Origin: Priapulus caudatus
Lineage: Eukaryota > Priapulida > Priapulimorpha > Priapulimorphida > Priapulidae
Length of the DNA: 48,883 bases
Assembly (NCBI RefSeq): GCF_000485595.1
Contig: NW_014577209.1
Span: 221,750 to 270,632 of the forward strand
Direction: 5' to 3'
In this document: piece after piece, positions 1-11,606 of the stretch
Layout of the letters: each line of letters starts with the position of its first letter
Position numbering within the stretch: the stretch's first letter is position 1
Translations under genes and position numbers: made by a program
The notes under the pieces: generated by a model
What the model was told of the DNA's origin: nothing
The model's input: the letters and a program-made list of their open reading frames with translations, nothing else
Database searches by the model: none

Positions 1-27
1 CATATATATATATATATATATATATAT
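1..27. repeat. (TA)n microsatellite at window start
   Basis: Pure TA dinucleotide run, truncated by the window edge. Confidence 0.9.
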
Positions 28-147
28 GTCTGTGATATATGACGATGTCATATATGATGATGATGTCAGCGTTGGAGGTGTTGGAGTTAGCGTTACCGGA
101 TGAGTAATGATTTTGAAATATACGTCAACTGTATCGCGTGACCCTCC

Positions 148-549
148 CAGAGGTCCCAAGTTGGGAAAGTCCAAGAAAGGGAGCCAGCAATCCAAGAAAG
201 GGAGCCAGCATTGGCCCAGTAATCCAAGAAAGGGAGCCAGGTCCATCGCCGTTTTTTCGCAGTGCGCAAAAATTGGAAAAAAGTTGTGGCGGGCTGCGAT
301 ATGTGTTTGTCGCGGCATACCACCATTTTTTATAAAGTATACACGTAAAATCATCGTTTTATCGCCTTTTATTGTTCGCTGGAATCAAAGTACATCAACA
401 ACAACGGCAAATTTAGTAATTTACCAATGTAGATTTTCATATGGCTGAAAAATGTTACGACCGGGAGCTTCTGACCTCATTCCGGGGCACCGGGAGCAGC
501 GTGTCATACCGGGAGTCTCCCGGTGAGACCGGGAGACTTGGGACGTCTG
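148..549. mobile_element. hAT-like MITE, copy 1
   Basis: Non-autonomous element of about 402 bp with imperfect terminal inverted repeats: left end CAGAGGTCCCAAGTTGGG, right end read on the minus strand CAGACGTCCCAAGTCTCCC. The same family occurs at 24856-25217 (362 bp), where a clean 8-bp target duplication is visible. Here only CCCTCC is repeated on both sides. The length difference is partly due to a unit of about 19-22 bp (ccaagaaagggagccag) present three times at 171-239 but once in the other copy. Both copies share the internal blocks tccatcgccgttttttcgc and aaaaaagttgtggcgggctg. No transposase is encoded. Confidence 0.75.
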
Positions 550-1270
550 CCCTCCCTCCACGCTCGGGGGATAGCAACACCCGTGCGCGACCCATTGGAC
601 GCAAACATGGCCGCCGGGCAGCCGAAATAGCGCAGGGATAGTTTGCGTTCGATTTGGTCTACACCGCTTTCAAACGTTCTAACTGCGATTCCGCTCGACA
701 GATCGATGAGATGACAGAGCAGCATTTAGAGATCTACTCTTGCACTCTTGCCAGTAGAGAAAAGTAGATGCGTATCGAACTGGCTATGAGAGAGTTGAGA
801 GAGTTAGCATGTACCTCATGTACCCCATGTACAGCCGCGACGCCATTGTGTCGAGCACCGCCAGGAGATCACTCGCGCGACCACTGGACGCAAACATGGC
901 CGCCGGGCAGCCGAGAAGCGAAGGCGGAAATTGGCCGTTGCTGGCCGCGTGGGATATATATATCTATATATATATATATGTGTGTATTGGCACGCAGATT
1001 TTATGAGCACGATTATTGCGTCGCTATGCCTCAGACACGCCGGAAGAGCGTGCGCCCGTGCGCGAACGGGTTTGATGCCCCCTTGCCCGCACTTTACCCG
1101 ACTGTGTCGATATATCCGAGCTATACCCTTTCTCGTAATATTATCATTTCCCTTTTTGAGCGTATGAGGGTATTGAGTGTGGAAGAAGGATTTCCCCGAG
1201 GCAAGTACATGGCATTGGTGCACATAGAATGTGGGCTGGGGGACTTTATGGCAGAGCGAAATAACTGGGC
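550..1270. other. Intergenic DNA with a duplicated 40-bp segment
   Basis: No gene is supported. The segment 585-626 is repeated at about 875-915 (ttggacgcaaacatggccgc and following bases), placing the same ATG GCC GCC GGG CAG CCG start context at two sites. Copy 1 meets a stop after seven codons; copy 2 runs into a (TA)n tract at 953-980. Neither has a convincing coding continuation. Confidence 0.5.
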
Positions 1271-1274
1271 TATA

Positions 1275-1630
1275 CGGTGGAAGCGGGTGTAGACGGGGGT
1301 TACGTAGAGATAAGCGGGATACTTGAGTTACGTGGGGAAGCGGGATAGCTGGGTTACGTTGGGAATAGGGATAGACGGGCTCCATGGGGAATCGGAATAG
1401 ATGGGTTACGGGTGAAACCGGAATATAATGATTACATAGGAAGACGGAAGAGGTCAGTTAGGAAGAAAAGTGGGATAGATTGGTCGCAGAGGAAAGCAGG
1501 GTGAATGGGGTTAAGAACTGAAGCAAGATAAATAGGTTATGGAAGGAACTAGGAAATATAAGTTACGGAAAGAAATGTGTTAGACGCGCTACGGATGGAA
1601 GCAGGGTAGAGAAAGCGGAAGATGGACACA
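1275..1630. repeat. Decayed minisatellite, about 25-32-bp unit
   Basis: Degenerate reiterations of a purine-rich unit resembling gggttacgtggggaagcgg, followed by gatag. It is clearest between 1288 and 1410 and fades towards 1630. Unit length varies through indels. No coding signal on either strand. Confidence 0.55.
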
Positions 1631-2189
1631 GGTATACGGAGCGAAGAGGGAAAGGCGGGCTACACTGGAGAGTATGATGGACAAACACGGCAGTGGTAGG
1701 GTGCGTACGCATGTCCCAACGATGTTGACCGCGAGTCACAAAACCATCCCTCACTGTATTGGTTAGATACCCACTACGTCGTGCTGCTAACACAACAGAA
1801 TATGCGCATGCAGAACACCGCTGATTCCCTATATGCACGTTTGCCACAGTCTGAGCATGTGTTGATGTACATACATGTGTTGATGCGATCTGGAGTGTGT
1901 AAAAAAATCATCGTGCAGAAGCCATATGACATTGTAGAGACACACCCAGGTCCAATCCCCTCATGTGGATGTGACATAATGCGCGTTTAACCTGACATGC
2001 ATGTGTCGTTTACCCCTTCACCGTTCATTCTCTGTGATTAGCCGCTAGCGCGCGTAATCCTAAATTGGATACATGGAGATAAAGGGGCCGGGTCGGGCTG
2101 TCAGGACCGACCTTTTTTGTCGTGTAACCTTAGTGAGATTGGGATTAACGTAATTACGACCGGTACCTCACGCTGAGCACCACGCTGTA
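1631..2189. other. Intergenic DNA, nothing recognised
   Basis: Only short random open frames. I see no splice-bounded exon, repeat or RNA gene. Confidence 0.4.
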
Positions 2190-2556
2190 GATGCTAGCAG
2201 TGCAGGAAACGCAGTGGAACACGCATGCAGACACACGCACGCATGCACGAACGTGTGCTCACAGATACGCATATATGCGCATGCACACGTACGGACACGC
2301 ATTTACACGCATGCGCAAACACATGTGCACGCTAGTACACACATGCTCACATGCATGCAAGCATACACGCGCGCACACATACATACGTCCACACATACAC
2401 GCTGGTCTTGTGTATATATGTGTATATACGTACACTCGCATTCATGTGATGTAATCTCATAAACAAATATGCGCCCGCGTACGCAAAAACGCGCACGCCG
2501 GCACTCGTCACAGACACGCGCGCGTACGCACGCGCACGCAAGCGTGCACGTATGCA
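2190..2556. repeat. Alternating purine-pyrimidine tract (ACAC/ACGC/ATGC-rich)
   Basis: Long stretches of acacgc, gcatgc and acgtac-like sequence (about 2218-2400 and 2466-2556), with hexamers such as gcatgc recurring. This composition favours left-handed Z-DNA. The overlapping open frames on both strands (Thr/His/Ala/Arg/Val/Cys-rich) come from the simple sequence. Confidence 0.7.
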
Positions 2557-2779
2557 GGATTAATCAGGAAAACGCAGGCACGATCTCATCAGTTTATTCC
2601 ATCAATCGGTGCGCTATGGAAATACAGAAAGCCCGGGTCTTCCCAATTGCATCGCTGCTATATGGTGAGCGAATTCCGTTCGTTCCACGCGTGCCTGGTC
2701 CACACCTGACGGCAACGACACGAAATTAACCCAAATGCCTATTACACAACAACATAATGTGTTTGTTGAATTGAGTAGA

Positions 2780-2960
2780 TGCACGCCTTGTGCGCGTATG
2801 CGCGTGGGTGCGTGTGCGCGTGCGTGCGAGCATGCGCGCGAGGGTGTGTGCATGTGCGTGCCTGCGTGTGTGCGAGCATGCGTGCGAGGGCATGTGCGTG
2901 CGTGCGTGTGTGCGAGCATGCGTGCGAGGGCATGTGCGGGCGCGCGTGTGTGTTTGTCCA
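2780..2960. repeat. GTGC-rich minisatellite, about 42-bp unit, around three copies
   Basis: The unit begins tgcgagcatgcgtgcgaggg and continues with catgtgcgtgcgtgcgtgtg. It is repeated near 2826, 2870 and 2912 with small changes. Shadow open frames on both strands are an effect of the repeat. Confidence 0.75.
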
Positions 2961-4739
2961 TACAGAGCGAACATGAATAAAAGAACTCGCCGACCGAGTA
3001 TTTACCACCCCGCGGGCTCTAGCGCACGCAGCGGGGGGGGGGGAGATGCTCAGAGCTCGTGACATCTCTCATCAGCCGTTGATGCATTGTAAGATGACCC
3101 GCCGGAGCACGCAGCTTCATTACGCCGGCGTACTGTCTGCGTGCCTCAATTTGCATACAAACTATCGTGTAAATTTCCACTCTGCATATATGGGACGTTG
3201 CTCGCGCTCGCGGGAGATCCAGAGACGGGCGCTCGGCGGGAGCAAGGTACTGGAGGTGACCCGGGACGCAGCAGCTCACTGACTTCCTCGCGTTGTGTTC
3301 AAAGAAGCTGCTTCCACCCCTGCTGCTACTATCTTCTGAGAGACGATGAAGGAGAACAGGCGCGTTGACTGTATGTCCGAGCACGCCCAAGATCATATTA
3401 ATCATAAGAAGATATATAGGATAATAGGATCAAATAGATATCGAAGCATTCGTAACCGCCATGAGAGGTAAACAGATACAGATTCAGCAGTATCTGACTG
3501 ATGACACAGACTGGTGCCAAATATCACAGCGGCTGAATCCGTACGAGGCACTGGTCCTTAACGACGTACGGAGCCAGTCTACAACGGGTGTAGAAATGCA
3601 GCTCGTAATAGTTGCACGCTATAGACGGACGTCTGCTCCTCGATTCGTTCTGCCCACAGCTTCCACCCATCTAAGTACACTTAGGCAACATTATCGCGTG
3701 CCCATGACGTAATCACGGGATCACGTATCACCGGCGTACAGGGTAGTGTATAGATTGCCGTAATGTTACACCAACTAGACATTTACGGGCGCATTTTCGG
3801 GTTTGCATGCTGATTAGCCAGCGCCTAATTATTGCGTCGGTATTATAGTGAGTATCGATATCGCAGCTAAGTGCTTGACATCCACGCGAACCGAAGTGCC
3901 TGTCACACGGGGATCTCACGCATGCAGACCCTGTCAACTCGTATTCAGGGACGAGTATCAGTTACAGGAGGTTTCTTCTTCCTTTCCTCTCTCCACTTAT
4001 CTGCGCTGAGTATCTAGTCAACGACTAGTGTGAGTCACACGCACAGACCAATGTAAAAATGCGGCAATAGATTCTTACGCGGGGTTAATCTGATATAGGT
4101 TATACTTTCGATGTTCGACGGCAGGATGTGACAATCCTATTTGAGATTCGAGTTATGATATATATTCCTTGGTTTCCTCTAGCGCACATACAACGATAGT
4201 ATCGGTGTGTGGGATATACGCCAGCCAGCCATCATGTGGACTCAGGCCGTATATGTTATAGTAATGTTATAGTGAAATTTCCACGGTCTTTGCTTGCTCG
4301 ACGTATGAATCCGCTCCGTGCAGCTTACAGCGACACAATTGATATCAAATACAGCAGGTTATACACGTGCCATATCATCGATATCAGTCACTATCTTTAC
4401 ATTCAGATTTGAATTCTGCGCGCGAGAGAATAGTTCGGAATATTCCGAGAAGGATTTAAACTCGGCTGCGGGCAATCTATTCGTGATAACACGGCGGCAT
4501 TATGCCGTATTAGAGTGGCGCGCGTCCACATTCTATAGTCGCTACCAGCACCTCTCCTTATCTACCCTGAAGCATTCATGAATTCAGAAGAGGCGAGCGC
4601 GTCATCAATCATCGCAGAAATGCCCATTTAATAACACTGGCAAATCTCATTCTGAAACTCGTTTAACTTTATCTCTCGCGGCGAGACAATTTTTAGTCCT
4701 CCCCGTCGTGCTTTCTTCTTCGTATAGCGTAACTTCCCT
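2961..4739. other. Intergenic DNA, nothing recognised
   Basis: Contains several 60-130-residue random frames but no conserved domain, no coherent exon series and no repeat with clear ends. A G run of ten lies at 3032-3041. Confidence 0.4.
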
Positions 4740-5260
4740 GCCACACGCTCACGCACTAGTATTCCGTCAACATCCGGGAGCTTGAACGTTCGCAGGCCGC
4801 CATTTTCTCAATCTCCGGGAACGACTGTTTCTCTCTCTCTCTCTCTCTCTCTTTCATATAATTTCATTAAAAGTCTCTCGTTCACACGGTGAAGTATTTC
4901 CGATGCGGCACAGTAGATAAAGGGATAATTCGCAGACGACGGTGACGAGTCGAGATTTCGGATTCTCGCCCCACACATATACAGGCCTACTGCCGCCGCG
5001 ATGAGCGAGACATCGACAATGACAACGAATGCAGATTTACGTCTGCGGCGGAGGTGCGTGCGAAAACGACGTGACGGCTTTATAGATCGCTAAGAGACGC
5101 TGCACGATGGGTGACGACATCGCTTTCGGTGCGCGAGCGAGGTTAAGCTTTCTTTAGGCAGCGTCGCAATAACGCTATTCCATTTGCGCGCTGCATGCTG
5201 TTACGCCACAGGTAATGTGGTTATGTGTTATATAGAAGCATGTCGTGCGCGCACGGGAGG
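4740..5260. promoter_or_regulatory. CpG-dense stretch with several strong-context start codons, possible promoter
   Basis: The region is richer in CG than its surroundings and includes a (CT)n run at 4830-4852. On the plus strand gccgccgcgATGAGC (ATG at 5001) opens 17 codons (MSETSTMTTNADLRLRR) up to a donor-like AG|GTGCGTG at 5053/5054. On the minus strand aaaATGGCGGCC opens MAACERSSSRMLTEY before a stop. Either may be a first exon, or chance. No TATA box or downstream exon could be tied to it. Confidence 0.25.
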
Positions 5261-6944
5261 TTCATTTCGATTGGTCTTCGATTAGCTTAGGGCTTTGGTC
5301 TTAGAATTTTATTAGTCCATACGGACGCAAAACTATTCGAGCTAGAGTGCGTGAGGAACAGAGAGAAAGCGGAAGAAAGAGAAAAGAGGGGAAACGGAAA
5401 TCACTGATTCCCGCTGAGACAGGCGAGCGTAGAATGTCTGCCTCAGACGAACCAGACGCGGAAGCATTGTGTGCGATATCATCCCCCAGGGTCCGCTCAA
5501 CAGTCTAGTACAGCTATTAATTATATCAGAACCCGTGTACACGAAAGCACACGTCGGTATCGTTGGCGGGGAGTTGGATTAATTTCCCCGCTGATTCACG
5601 TGATACGTCCGCAGATTTCACGTGCGCCATCTATTAACACACATAACGATGCATTCGCAGCGTAGCGGAGCGGTTTGATAACTTGGGTTTCTTTGGCTGG
5701 TCGCCGCTACCGGCTTCAATATATCTGTCAAAACGGCTTCAACTTCATGTAGAACGTAACGCGCTGCGGCGTGAATGGAAAGCAATTTCGACGTTGTCAT
5801 TGTACGATAAGACTCATCCAGCCATACGCATTTGGTAAGCGAAATTGTTTTGAAGTCCTAAGTGATTTCACTCCAAGTTTTTCTATTATTGTCGCCCACA
5901 ATCACGTCGCAATTTCAATTTCTAGATGTTGTGTAAGGAAAACGGCGATTTTGTTTCGATATTCACAATGGCTGTCTTCGCGCGCACCCTGGTCGCCGGA
6001 TCCTCACGGGGAACCGCGATTGCCGCGGACGACGCGCGCTGGCTCATGCAGGGTAGCTGGGCCGACCGGAAAACTGCGAATCTAATTAAAAAAAAGCGCA
6101 CACTCGTTCGCTAACTTATCGAATTCACGGCGACAAAAGCTTCACCAATCGATATTCACTGTATGCGTTTCGCAGTATAACGTCAACAATAACAAAGACA
6201 ACCGTCCGAAAGCCCATCAAACCTAAAATGCTATCATCGATCCAACACGAATCATATCCATTCGGCTATTTATTATTACGCCGCACCAATCTGGTATTCG
6301 CTGCCAACACTGCACACCCGGCGCGTCGTACACTAACTAGATGAGATCTCGTTTGATTTGTCTCGCCCGTTATGCGTGTGATGAACGCAGGTGATGGATG
6401 CAATCACCACCCTCGTTCATGTTTGCTCAGCGGTATGATCAGCCAGCGGGCTTGCATGCTGCGTCAACCGTATATGATCAGCGTGTATACGACCGCAGGG
6501 CTGATTGAATATTTCGCTCTCCGTGAGCATAGCCGAGGAGGCGGTATATATGAGACAGAGTAACGGCCCGTAGTAATGAGCTATAACGACGCACTGACGC
6601 CGTATGATTATCTGCAGCCTCGCCGCTCCACCGATCATTCCTGATTGCTCTACATCAGAGCTCTGCAATATCTAGTCTATCCGATAAATATCATATCTAT
6701 AAAGGGAGAAGGGACGCCCTTACAGCGCGTACTAATGCCGGCTGTCCGGTGACAATTAAGGCATATGTTGACTGCGCGTTACTAGTTAATTACGAAGTGC
6801 GAGTAAACCTATACAATTGTAAGGTCTTCGTTATATATGCTATGTAAGGTTATACGATTGCGTTAACAATTATTACGTTCGCATATTCACAATTAAGAGC
6901 GCAGAATACTATTAATAAAACTATTCGTAATAGTAATTGAAATA

Positions 6945-7165
6945 GTAATAATATTTGTAATAGTAATAGTAATAGTAATAGTAATAGTAATAGTAATAGT
7001 AATAATAATAGTAATAGTAATAGTAATAGTAATGGTAATGGTAATGATCATAGTAATGGTAATGGTAATCGTAATAGAAAGAGTAATGGTAATAGTTATA
7101 GTAATAGTATTAGTAATAGTAATTGCAATAGTAATAGAAATAGTAACAGTAATATAGTAGTTGTA
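6945..7165. repeat. (TAGTAA)n-type microsatellite
   Basis: Imperfect run of taatag/taatgg units inside copy A. The minus-strand Ile/Thr open frame here is a translation of the repeat. Confidence 0.9.
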
Positions 7166-7348
7166 ATAATAAAAGTAGCACAATGAGTGAATGAAAACAC
7201 GTGGTTTAATTCACTCCTGGTAATACAGTACCGATATTAATACTAGTTGTATCAGTACTAATATTAATGCAGTATTAATATAGTATTGTGAGCTTTTGAT
7301 CTCAAAGGTGAGCTTGTGATCTCAAAGATACAATACACACACGCACAT

Positions 7349-7350
<2 letters not shown>

Positions 7351-7406
<56 letters not shown>
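7351..7406. repeat. (GA)n microsatellite at the end of copy A
   Basis: Near-pure GA run followed by gcagcagcagcagtgac. Copy B has a much longer GA run (16045-16257) and then a similar gcagcagcgaat, after which the two copies diverge. Confidence 0.9.
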
Positions 7407-7439
7407 AGCAGCAGCAGCAGTGACAAATTCGACTCGACG

Positions 7440-8528
7440 ACACGCACAGATTCAGTGAAGCTCATCAAAACCAAATTCAATTAGCTCGACTATCTTAACT
7501 CGGCAGATAAGCCAGCTGATTGCAATGAACCGCGGGATTGATGATGCAGGGCGAGATAACACGGTTTGCATGCGGCCAAGAAATGGCGGCATATCACACT
7601 GATGAACTGTGCGTGCCTTGTCGTTGGCCGCACACTCTCCACGTACATCTCCACGCCTACGCAAGACGGCCAACTAAGCAGGGTTAGCGAGGCACACCCA
7701 CTAAACTGCACCCCAAACGAAAAGCAAACGGAAAAAGGGATCACGATAGAGCGCAGCACAAGTCCGATGATTAGATGCGAAATCTACGAGTAATACGTGG
7801 CTATAGGATATGTGTGCTGTGCAGTAGGCTTTGGGTCGCAGGAGAGCATCTGCACATTTCAATCTTAAAAAATGTCAGAAATCGTGCGTAATTAATCTCC
7901 ATAACTCTAATATAAACGTAATGTGATGTAATGTCAAAAATAAAATTAATACATAAACATAGCAAAATGATCCATTTCACATATAGTCTTATCCTACATC
8001 GACTTCTTAAAACCGCAAGAGGTCTTCCCTCGCCATTACTCAGTTTGTTCCTTAGAAATATTTGCTTTCTTCCTTAAAGATTTTCTCACGCTACAACCTT
8101 AGTGTGCGTGATTATGGATTGACTGGTCAAGGACGGTGACCGTGACTATACAGCATGCGCCAAACACCTCTAATTTCGTTTACGCGTATCACCTAGATTA
8201 TTTTCTTCGTGCAGTTACGACTACTGTGAATACCATACGGCGATGCATTAGCTTATAATGGAAATGGTGAAATTCGTACGTATCGTTGCCATTACACAAA
8301 CTATATTAAAGTTTGTATAATATTATATAACACGTGCGAAACCATTTTCGCATCTCCGCCGAGGTATTCGCGTGCAATGCTACTCACTTCCTAATAAATG
8401 AACACATAGTCAAAATGGACAATTTGAATAAAATTTCGCCTAAAAATAGGCGGATACATGCGTTACATTGCTGCGTCACGCATATCGAAGTATTGTGTTT
8501 GTCACGTGATCGGACAACGCAGAGGGTG
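7440..8528. other. Intergenic DNA, nothing recognised
   Basis: No exon, RNA gene or repeat family identified. Open frames here are short and unsupported. Confidence 0.4.
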
Positions 8529-8529
8529 T

Positions 8530-8712
8530 TGTTAGAATAGTAGCGGGAGAGAATTAAACAGTTAGTATAGTAGCGGGAGAGAATTAAACAGTTAGTATAG
8601 TAGCGGGAGAGAATTAAACAGTTAGTATAGTAGCGGGAGAGAATTAAAAAGTTAGTATAGTAGCGGAACAGAATTAAACAGTTAGTATAGTAGCGGGAGA
8701 GAATTAAAAAGC
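8530..8712. repeat. 30-bp tandem array, about six copies
   Basis: The unit is agtagcgggagagaattaaa followed by cagttagtat. Five units are almost identical; the later ones carry aaaaag or ggaaca variants. Repeats are contiguous, with no spacers. Confidence 0.95.
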
Positions 8713-8777
8713 CGAAGCATGTATGATGCGCATAAAGCTACATAAATCGTTCATAATCTTAGAATTCAAGAAAAATT

Positions 8778-9055
8778 ATGATATCATCATTATCATCATC
8801 ATCATCATCATCATCATCATTATCATTATTATCATCCTCATCCTCATCCTCATCCTCCGCATCCTCATCTTTATCATCATCATCATCATCATCATTATCA
8901 TCATCATCATCATCATCATCATCATCGTTATCATCATCAACATCACCATTCATTCTCATCATTGTCATTGTAATCGTCATCGTCGTCGTCGTCGTCGTCA
9001 TCGTCATCGTCATCTTCGTCGTCATCGTCATCGTCATCGTCATCGTCACGACTAC
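8778..9055. repeat. Long (TCA)n/(TCG)n trinucleotide microsatellite
   Basis: Nearly continuous atcatcatc with interspersed tcctca and gtcgtcg variants. Produces Ser-, Ile- and Asp-rich shadow frames on both strands. Confidence 0.95.
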
Positions 9056-9162
9056 TGATATAAACAAACTATACCGCATCATGGCGCAACGTTAACGTCA
9101 TCGGTCAGATCAATATGAATATTATCTGCTTCCACATCATCACTGCTGGCATCAATAGAAAC

Positions 9163-9164
9163 AC

Positions 9165-9210
<46 letters not shown>

Positions 9211-9211
9211 G
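9163..9211. repeat. (ATC)n microsatellite
   Basis: Pure atc run of about 16 units. Confidence 0.95.
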
Positions 9212-9469
9212 TTACTATCGGTATCTCATTACTGCACTTTATCTCCAGCATCCCTGAAAAATAGTCATAAATTAAAGCGCGCATGGTAATTAACTCGCGC
9301 AGAGAATTTTCATGACAAAGCAGCGCAGCTAGCCGTGTTTGCAAAAGTAACGCTTGCCGCAATAATTGTATTGCTATGTGATTAGAATGTTTACATTTCC
9401 AGCGTAAATTGACAAACGCACGCGCGTACTCGCACTCCCATGCGTAAGAAGGTTTACTAACCGAAGGTT

Positions 9470-9560
9470 CCACCTGGCGGATGAACAGACAGGCGCATGC
9501 GCGCACGCACACACTGACAACATACAAGCGCGCACCCACGCATGCACGCTTCCACGCACC
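9470..9560. repeat. GC/AC-rich alternating tract
   Basis: The sequence gcgcatgcgcgcacgcacac and its continuation forms another Z-DNA-prone tract, with shadow frames on the minus strand. Confidence 0.6.
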
Positions 9561-9599
9561 CACACACAGCCAGCCGTACGCATACATATATAGCGGTCA

Positions 9600-10335
9600 C
9601 ACATTATAAGACATTTTACATGTGCCAGGCAGCATCGTTTAAACGGTGCGTTTAATTGTTTAAAAGCAGATCTAATTTACAATCTTATAACCGTCCTAAC
9701 AGTGCTCTACAGTCATACAGCAAACACTGCAGACTCCAGCTATAAATATCATTGGAACATATACAGCGACGGGTTTGGTTGATATAACTGGTAATATATG
9801 TGATTAGATGAGGTTAAGCTCGCAAAATACAGAGCAAATGTAATGCGGCTAGAATTTTTTGAGGAATGGCATAGTGGTTTAGTATTATAATGAAAAACCT
9901 TAGAGTAGGAACTAAAGACACGGATTTAGTAAACCATGCGATTTTTACTGCGTCAACAGTCTTTACAATACGTAAATATTTGCTCTCCGAATCACGTTGA
10001 AATAGCCCGGATGGTAAATAATGGATTTGCTTGAACGTTGCCCGAGTTTTTTGTCAGTATCGCGTAAGTCGGTTTGCCTTCCTTTGCATGGGCAAAAAAC
10101 GGAATTAAGGTCTTATGGTGTTAAACTAGCAGCGAGAGAAATTTCTCTGGAAGCTCCGGTGGTTTACTCACGTATACATAGACGATTTAGTAAATACATA
10201 CCGAGTACGATGCCTTCTGACAATATTGAACTCTGTGATGAATTTCGCACCGCTCCGCAACTAGCATATTCCAACTCTACTCCACTTTCCACTACCATCC
10301 CGAATCCTTACCCTACCCACTCACAACTTTCAGGA
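9600..10335. other. Intergenic DNA with one open frame of doubtful status
   Basis: The plus-strand frame opening at 10021 reads without low complexity for about 100 codons (start MDLLERCPSFLSVSRKSVCL) before entering the (ATC)n tract. I recognise no domain, see no splice sites that help, and consider it probably non-coding. Confidence 0.3.
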
Positions 10336-10460
10336 TTTATCGTCGTCATCATCATCATCATCATCAGCATCACCATCATCATCATCATCACCATCATTAC
10401 CATCATCATCATCATCGTCATCATCAACAACAACAGCAACAACAACAACAGCAACAGTAT
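10336..10460. repeat. (ATC)n followed by (CAA/CAG)n
   Basis: Two adjoining trinucleotide runs. Confidence 0.9.
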
Positions 10461-10610
10461 CACACTTCCCTCATAGGCCCATAGGCACACACTTTCAACC
10501 AGCTAAAGGGCCCCAAATGTATCCCGCGCAAGAGACTAACCGCACCCCACCAGCCAACCGCTTCACACACAACCCTGCCGCTGCGTGCTAACGAGGCGTC
10601 GTGTTTGTGC

Positions 10611-10745
10611 GTATATATATATATTTATTTATTTATTTATTTATTTATTTATTTTAAATATATATATATATATATATATGAATAAATATATATATATAAA
10701 TATAAATATAAATATAAATATAGATATAAATATATATATATAGAT
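10611..10745. repeat. AT-rich compound microsatellite (TA, TTTA, ATAAAT units)
   Basis: Contains (ttta)n at 10623-10652 and (tataaa)n at 10693-10735. Confidence 0.9.
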
Positions 10746-10999
10746 GTACGAAAATCTCGAGCTGTCGTCAACGTTAGTTCGCATCGTGAGCTTACGATGA
10801 TACTGTATGTAAGGAATAGGGAATTGAAGCACCCGTCGGGCCGGTCGGTGCATGCAAGAGGCCAGAAAACACCCCATGGGAACGATATAATTTTTTGCCG
10901 GGCACGAGCTTCGGCCGCCGACCCCCCCAGCGACCGCTCGACCCCTGCGGGAAGCGCTAAATCCGTTTTAATTCAGTGTATGTGAAGAATTCTACCCAG

Positions 11000-11343
11000 T
11001 GTGTGTGTGTGTGTGTGGTGTGTAGCTGTGTTGTGTGTGTGTGTGTGTGTGTGTGTGTGATGTGTATGTGTGTGTGGTGTGTGTGTGTTGTGTTTTGTGT
11101 GTTTGTGTGTTGTGTATAAGTAATGTATGTGTGTGCGTGGCTCGTGGCGTGTGGTGGCGTGGCGTGTGTGTTGTGCGTGTTGTGGTGGCGTGTGTAGTGT
11201 TGGTGTTGTGTGTGTTGTGTGTGATGGTGTGTGTGTGCTGGTCGTGGTTGTGTATGTATGTATGTAATTCGTGTGTGTGTGCTGCGGTGCATGCGTAGCG
11301 ACTGTGTGTACTGTGTGGCTGCTGTGTCGGTTGTGTGTGGTGT
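11000..11343. repeat. Irregular (TG)n tract running into the gap
   Basis: TG/TGTG with many single-base insertions (tgtggtgtg, tgttgtg) up to the first N. The irregularity resembles raw-read error and not normal microsatellite interruption. Confidence 0.85.
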
Positions 11344-11606
11344 NNNNNNNNNNNNNNNNNNNNNNNNNNNNNNNNNNNNNNNNNNNNNNNNNNNNNNNNN
11401 NNNNNNNNNNNNNNNNNNNNNNNNNNNNNNNNNNNNNNNNNNNNNNNNNNNNNNNNNNNNNNNNNNNNNNNNNNNNNNNNNNNNNNNNNNNNNNNNNNNN
11501 NNNNNNNNNNNNNNNNNNNNNNNNNNNNNNNNNNNNNNNNNNNNNNNNNNNNNNNNNNNNNNNNNNNNNNNNNNNNNNNNNNNNNNNNNNNNNNNNNNNN
11601 NNNNNN
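11344..11606. other. Assembly gap (263 N)
   Basis: Run of N between a TG microsatellite and a GATA microsatellite. Confidence 1.

Larger units (their letters stand above)
5398..7406. repeat. Segmental duplication, copy A (polished-looking)
   Basis: Collinear with 13951-16260: shared landmarks include atgtctgcctcagacgaac, acagtctagtacagc, tcaaaacggcttcaacttca, and the tail of imperfect TAGTAA repeats followed by (GA)n. No open frame is preserved between the copies, so no gene is called. Differences from copy B are mostly single-base indels. Confidence 0.85.

Noticed and set aside
2191-2980. Cluster of Thr/His/Arg/Cys/Val-rich frames on both strands
   Set aside because: They are readings of ACGC/GTGC simple sequence and a minisatellite, with no other coding signal.
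8530-8712. Regular 30-bp repeats as a CRISPR array
   Set aside because: Units are contiguous with no unique spacers, and the host is an intron-bearing animal genome.
8723-9095. Long Ser-, Ile- and Asp-rich open frames on both strands
   Set aside because: They translate an (ATC)n microsatellite.
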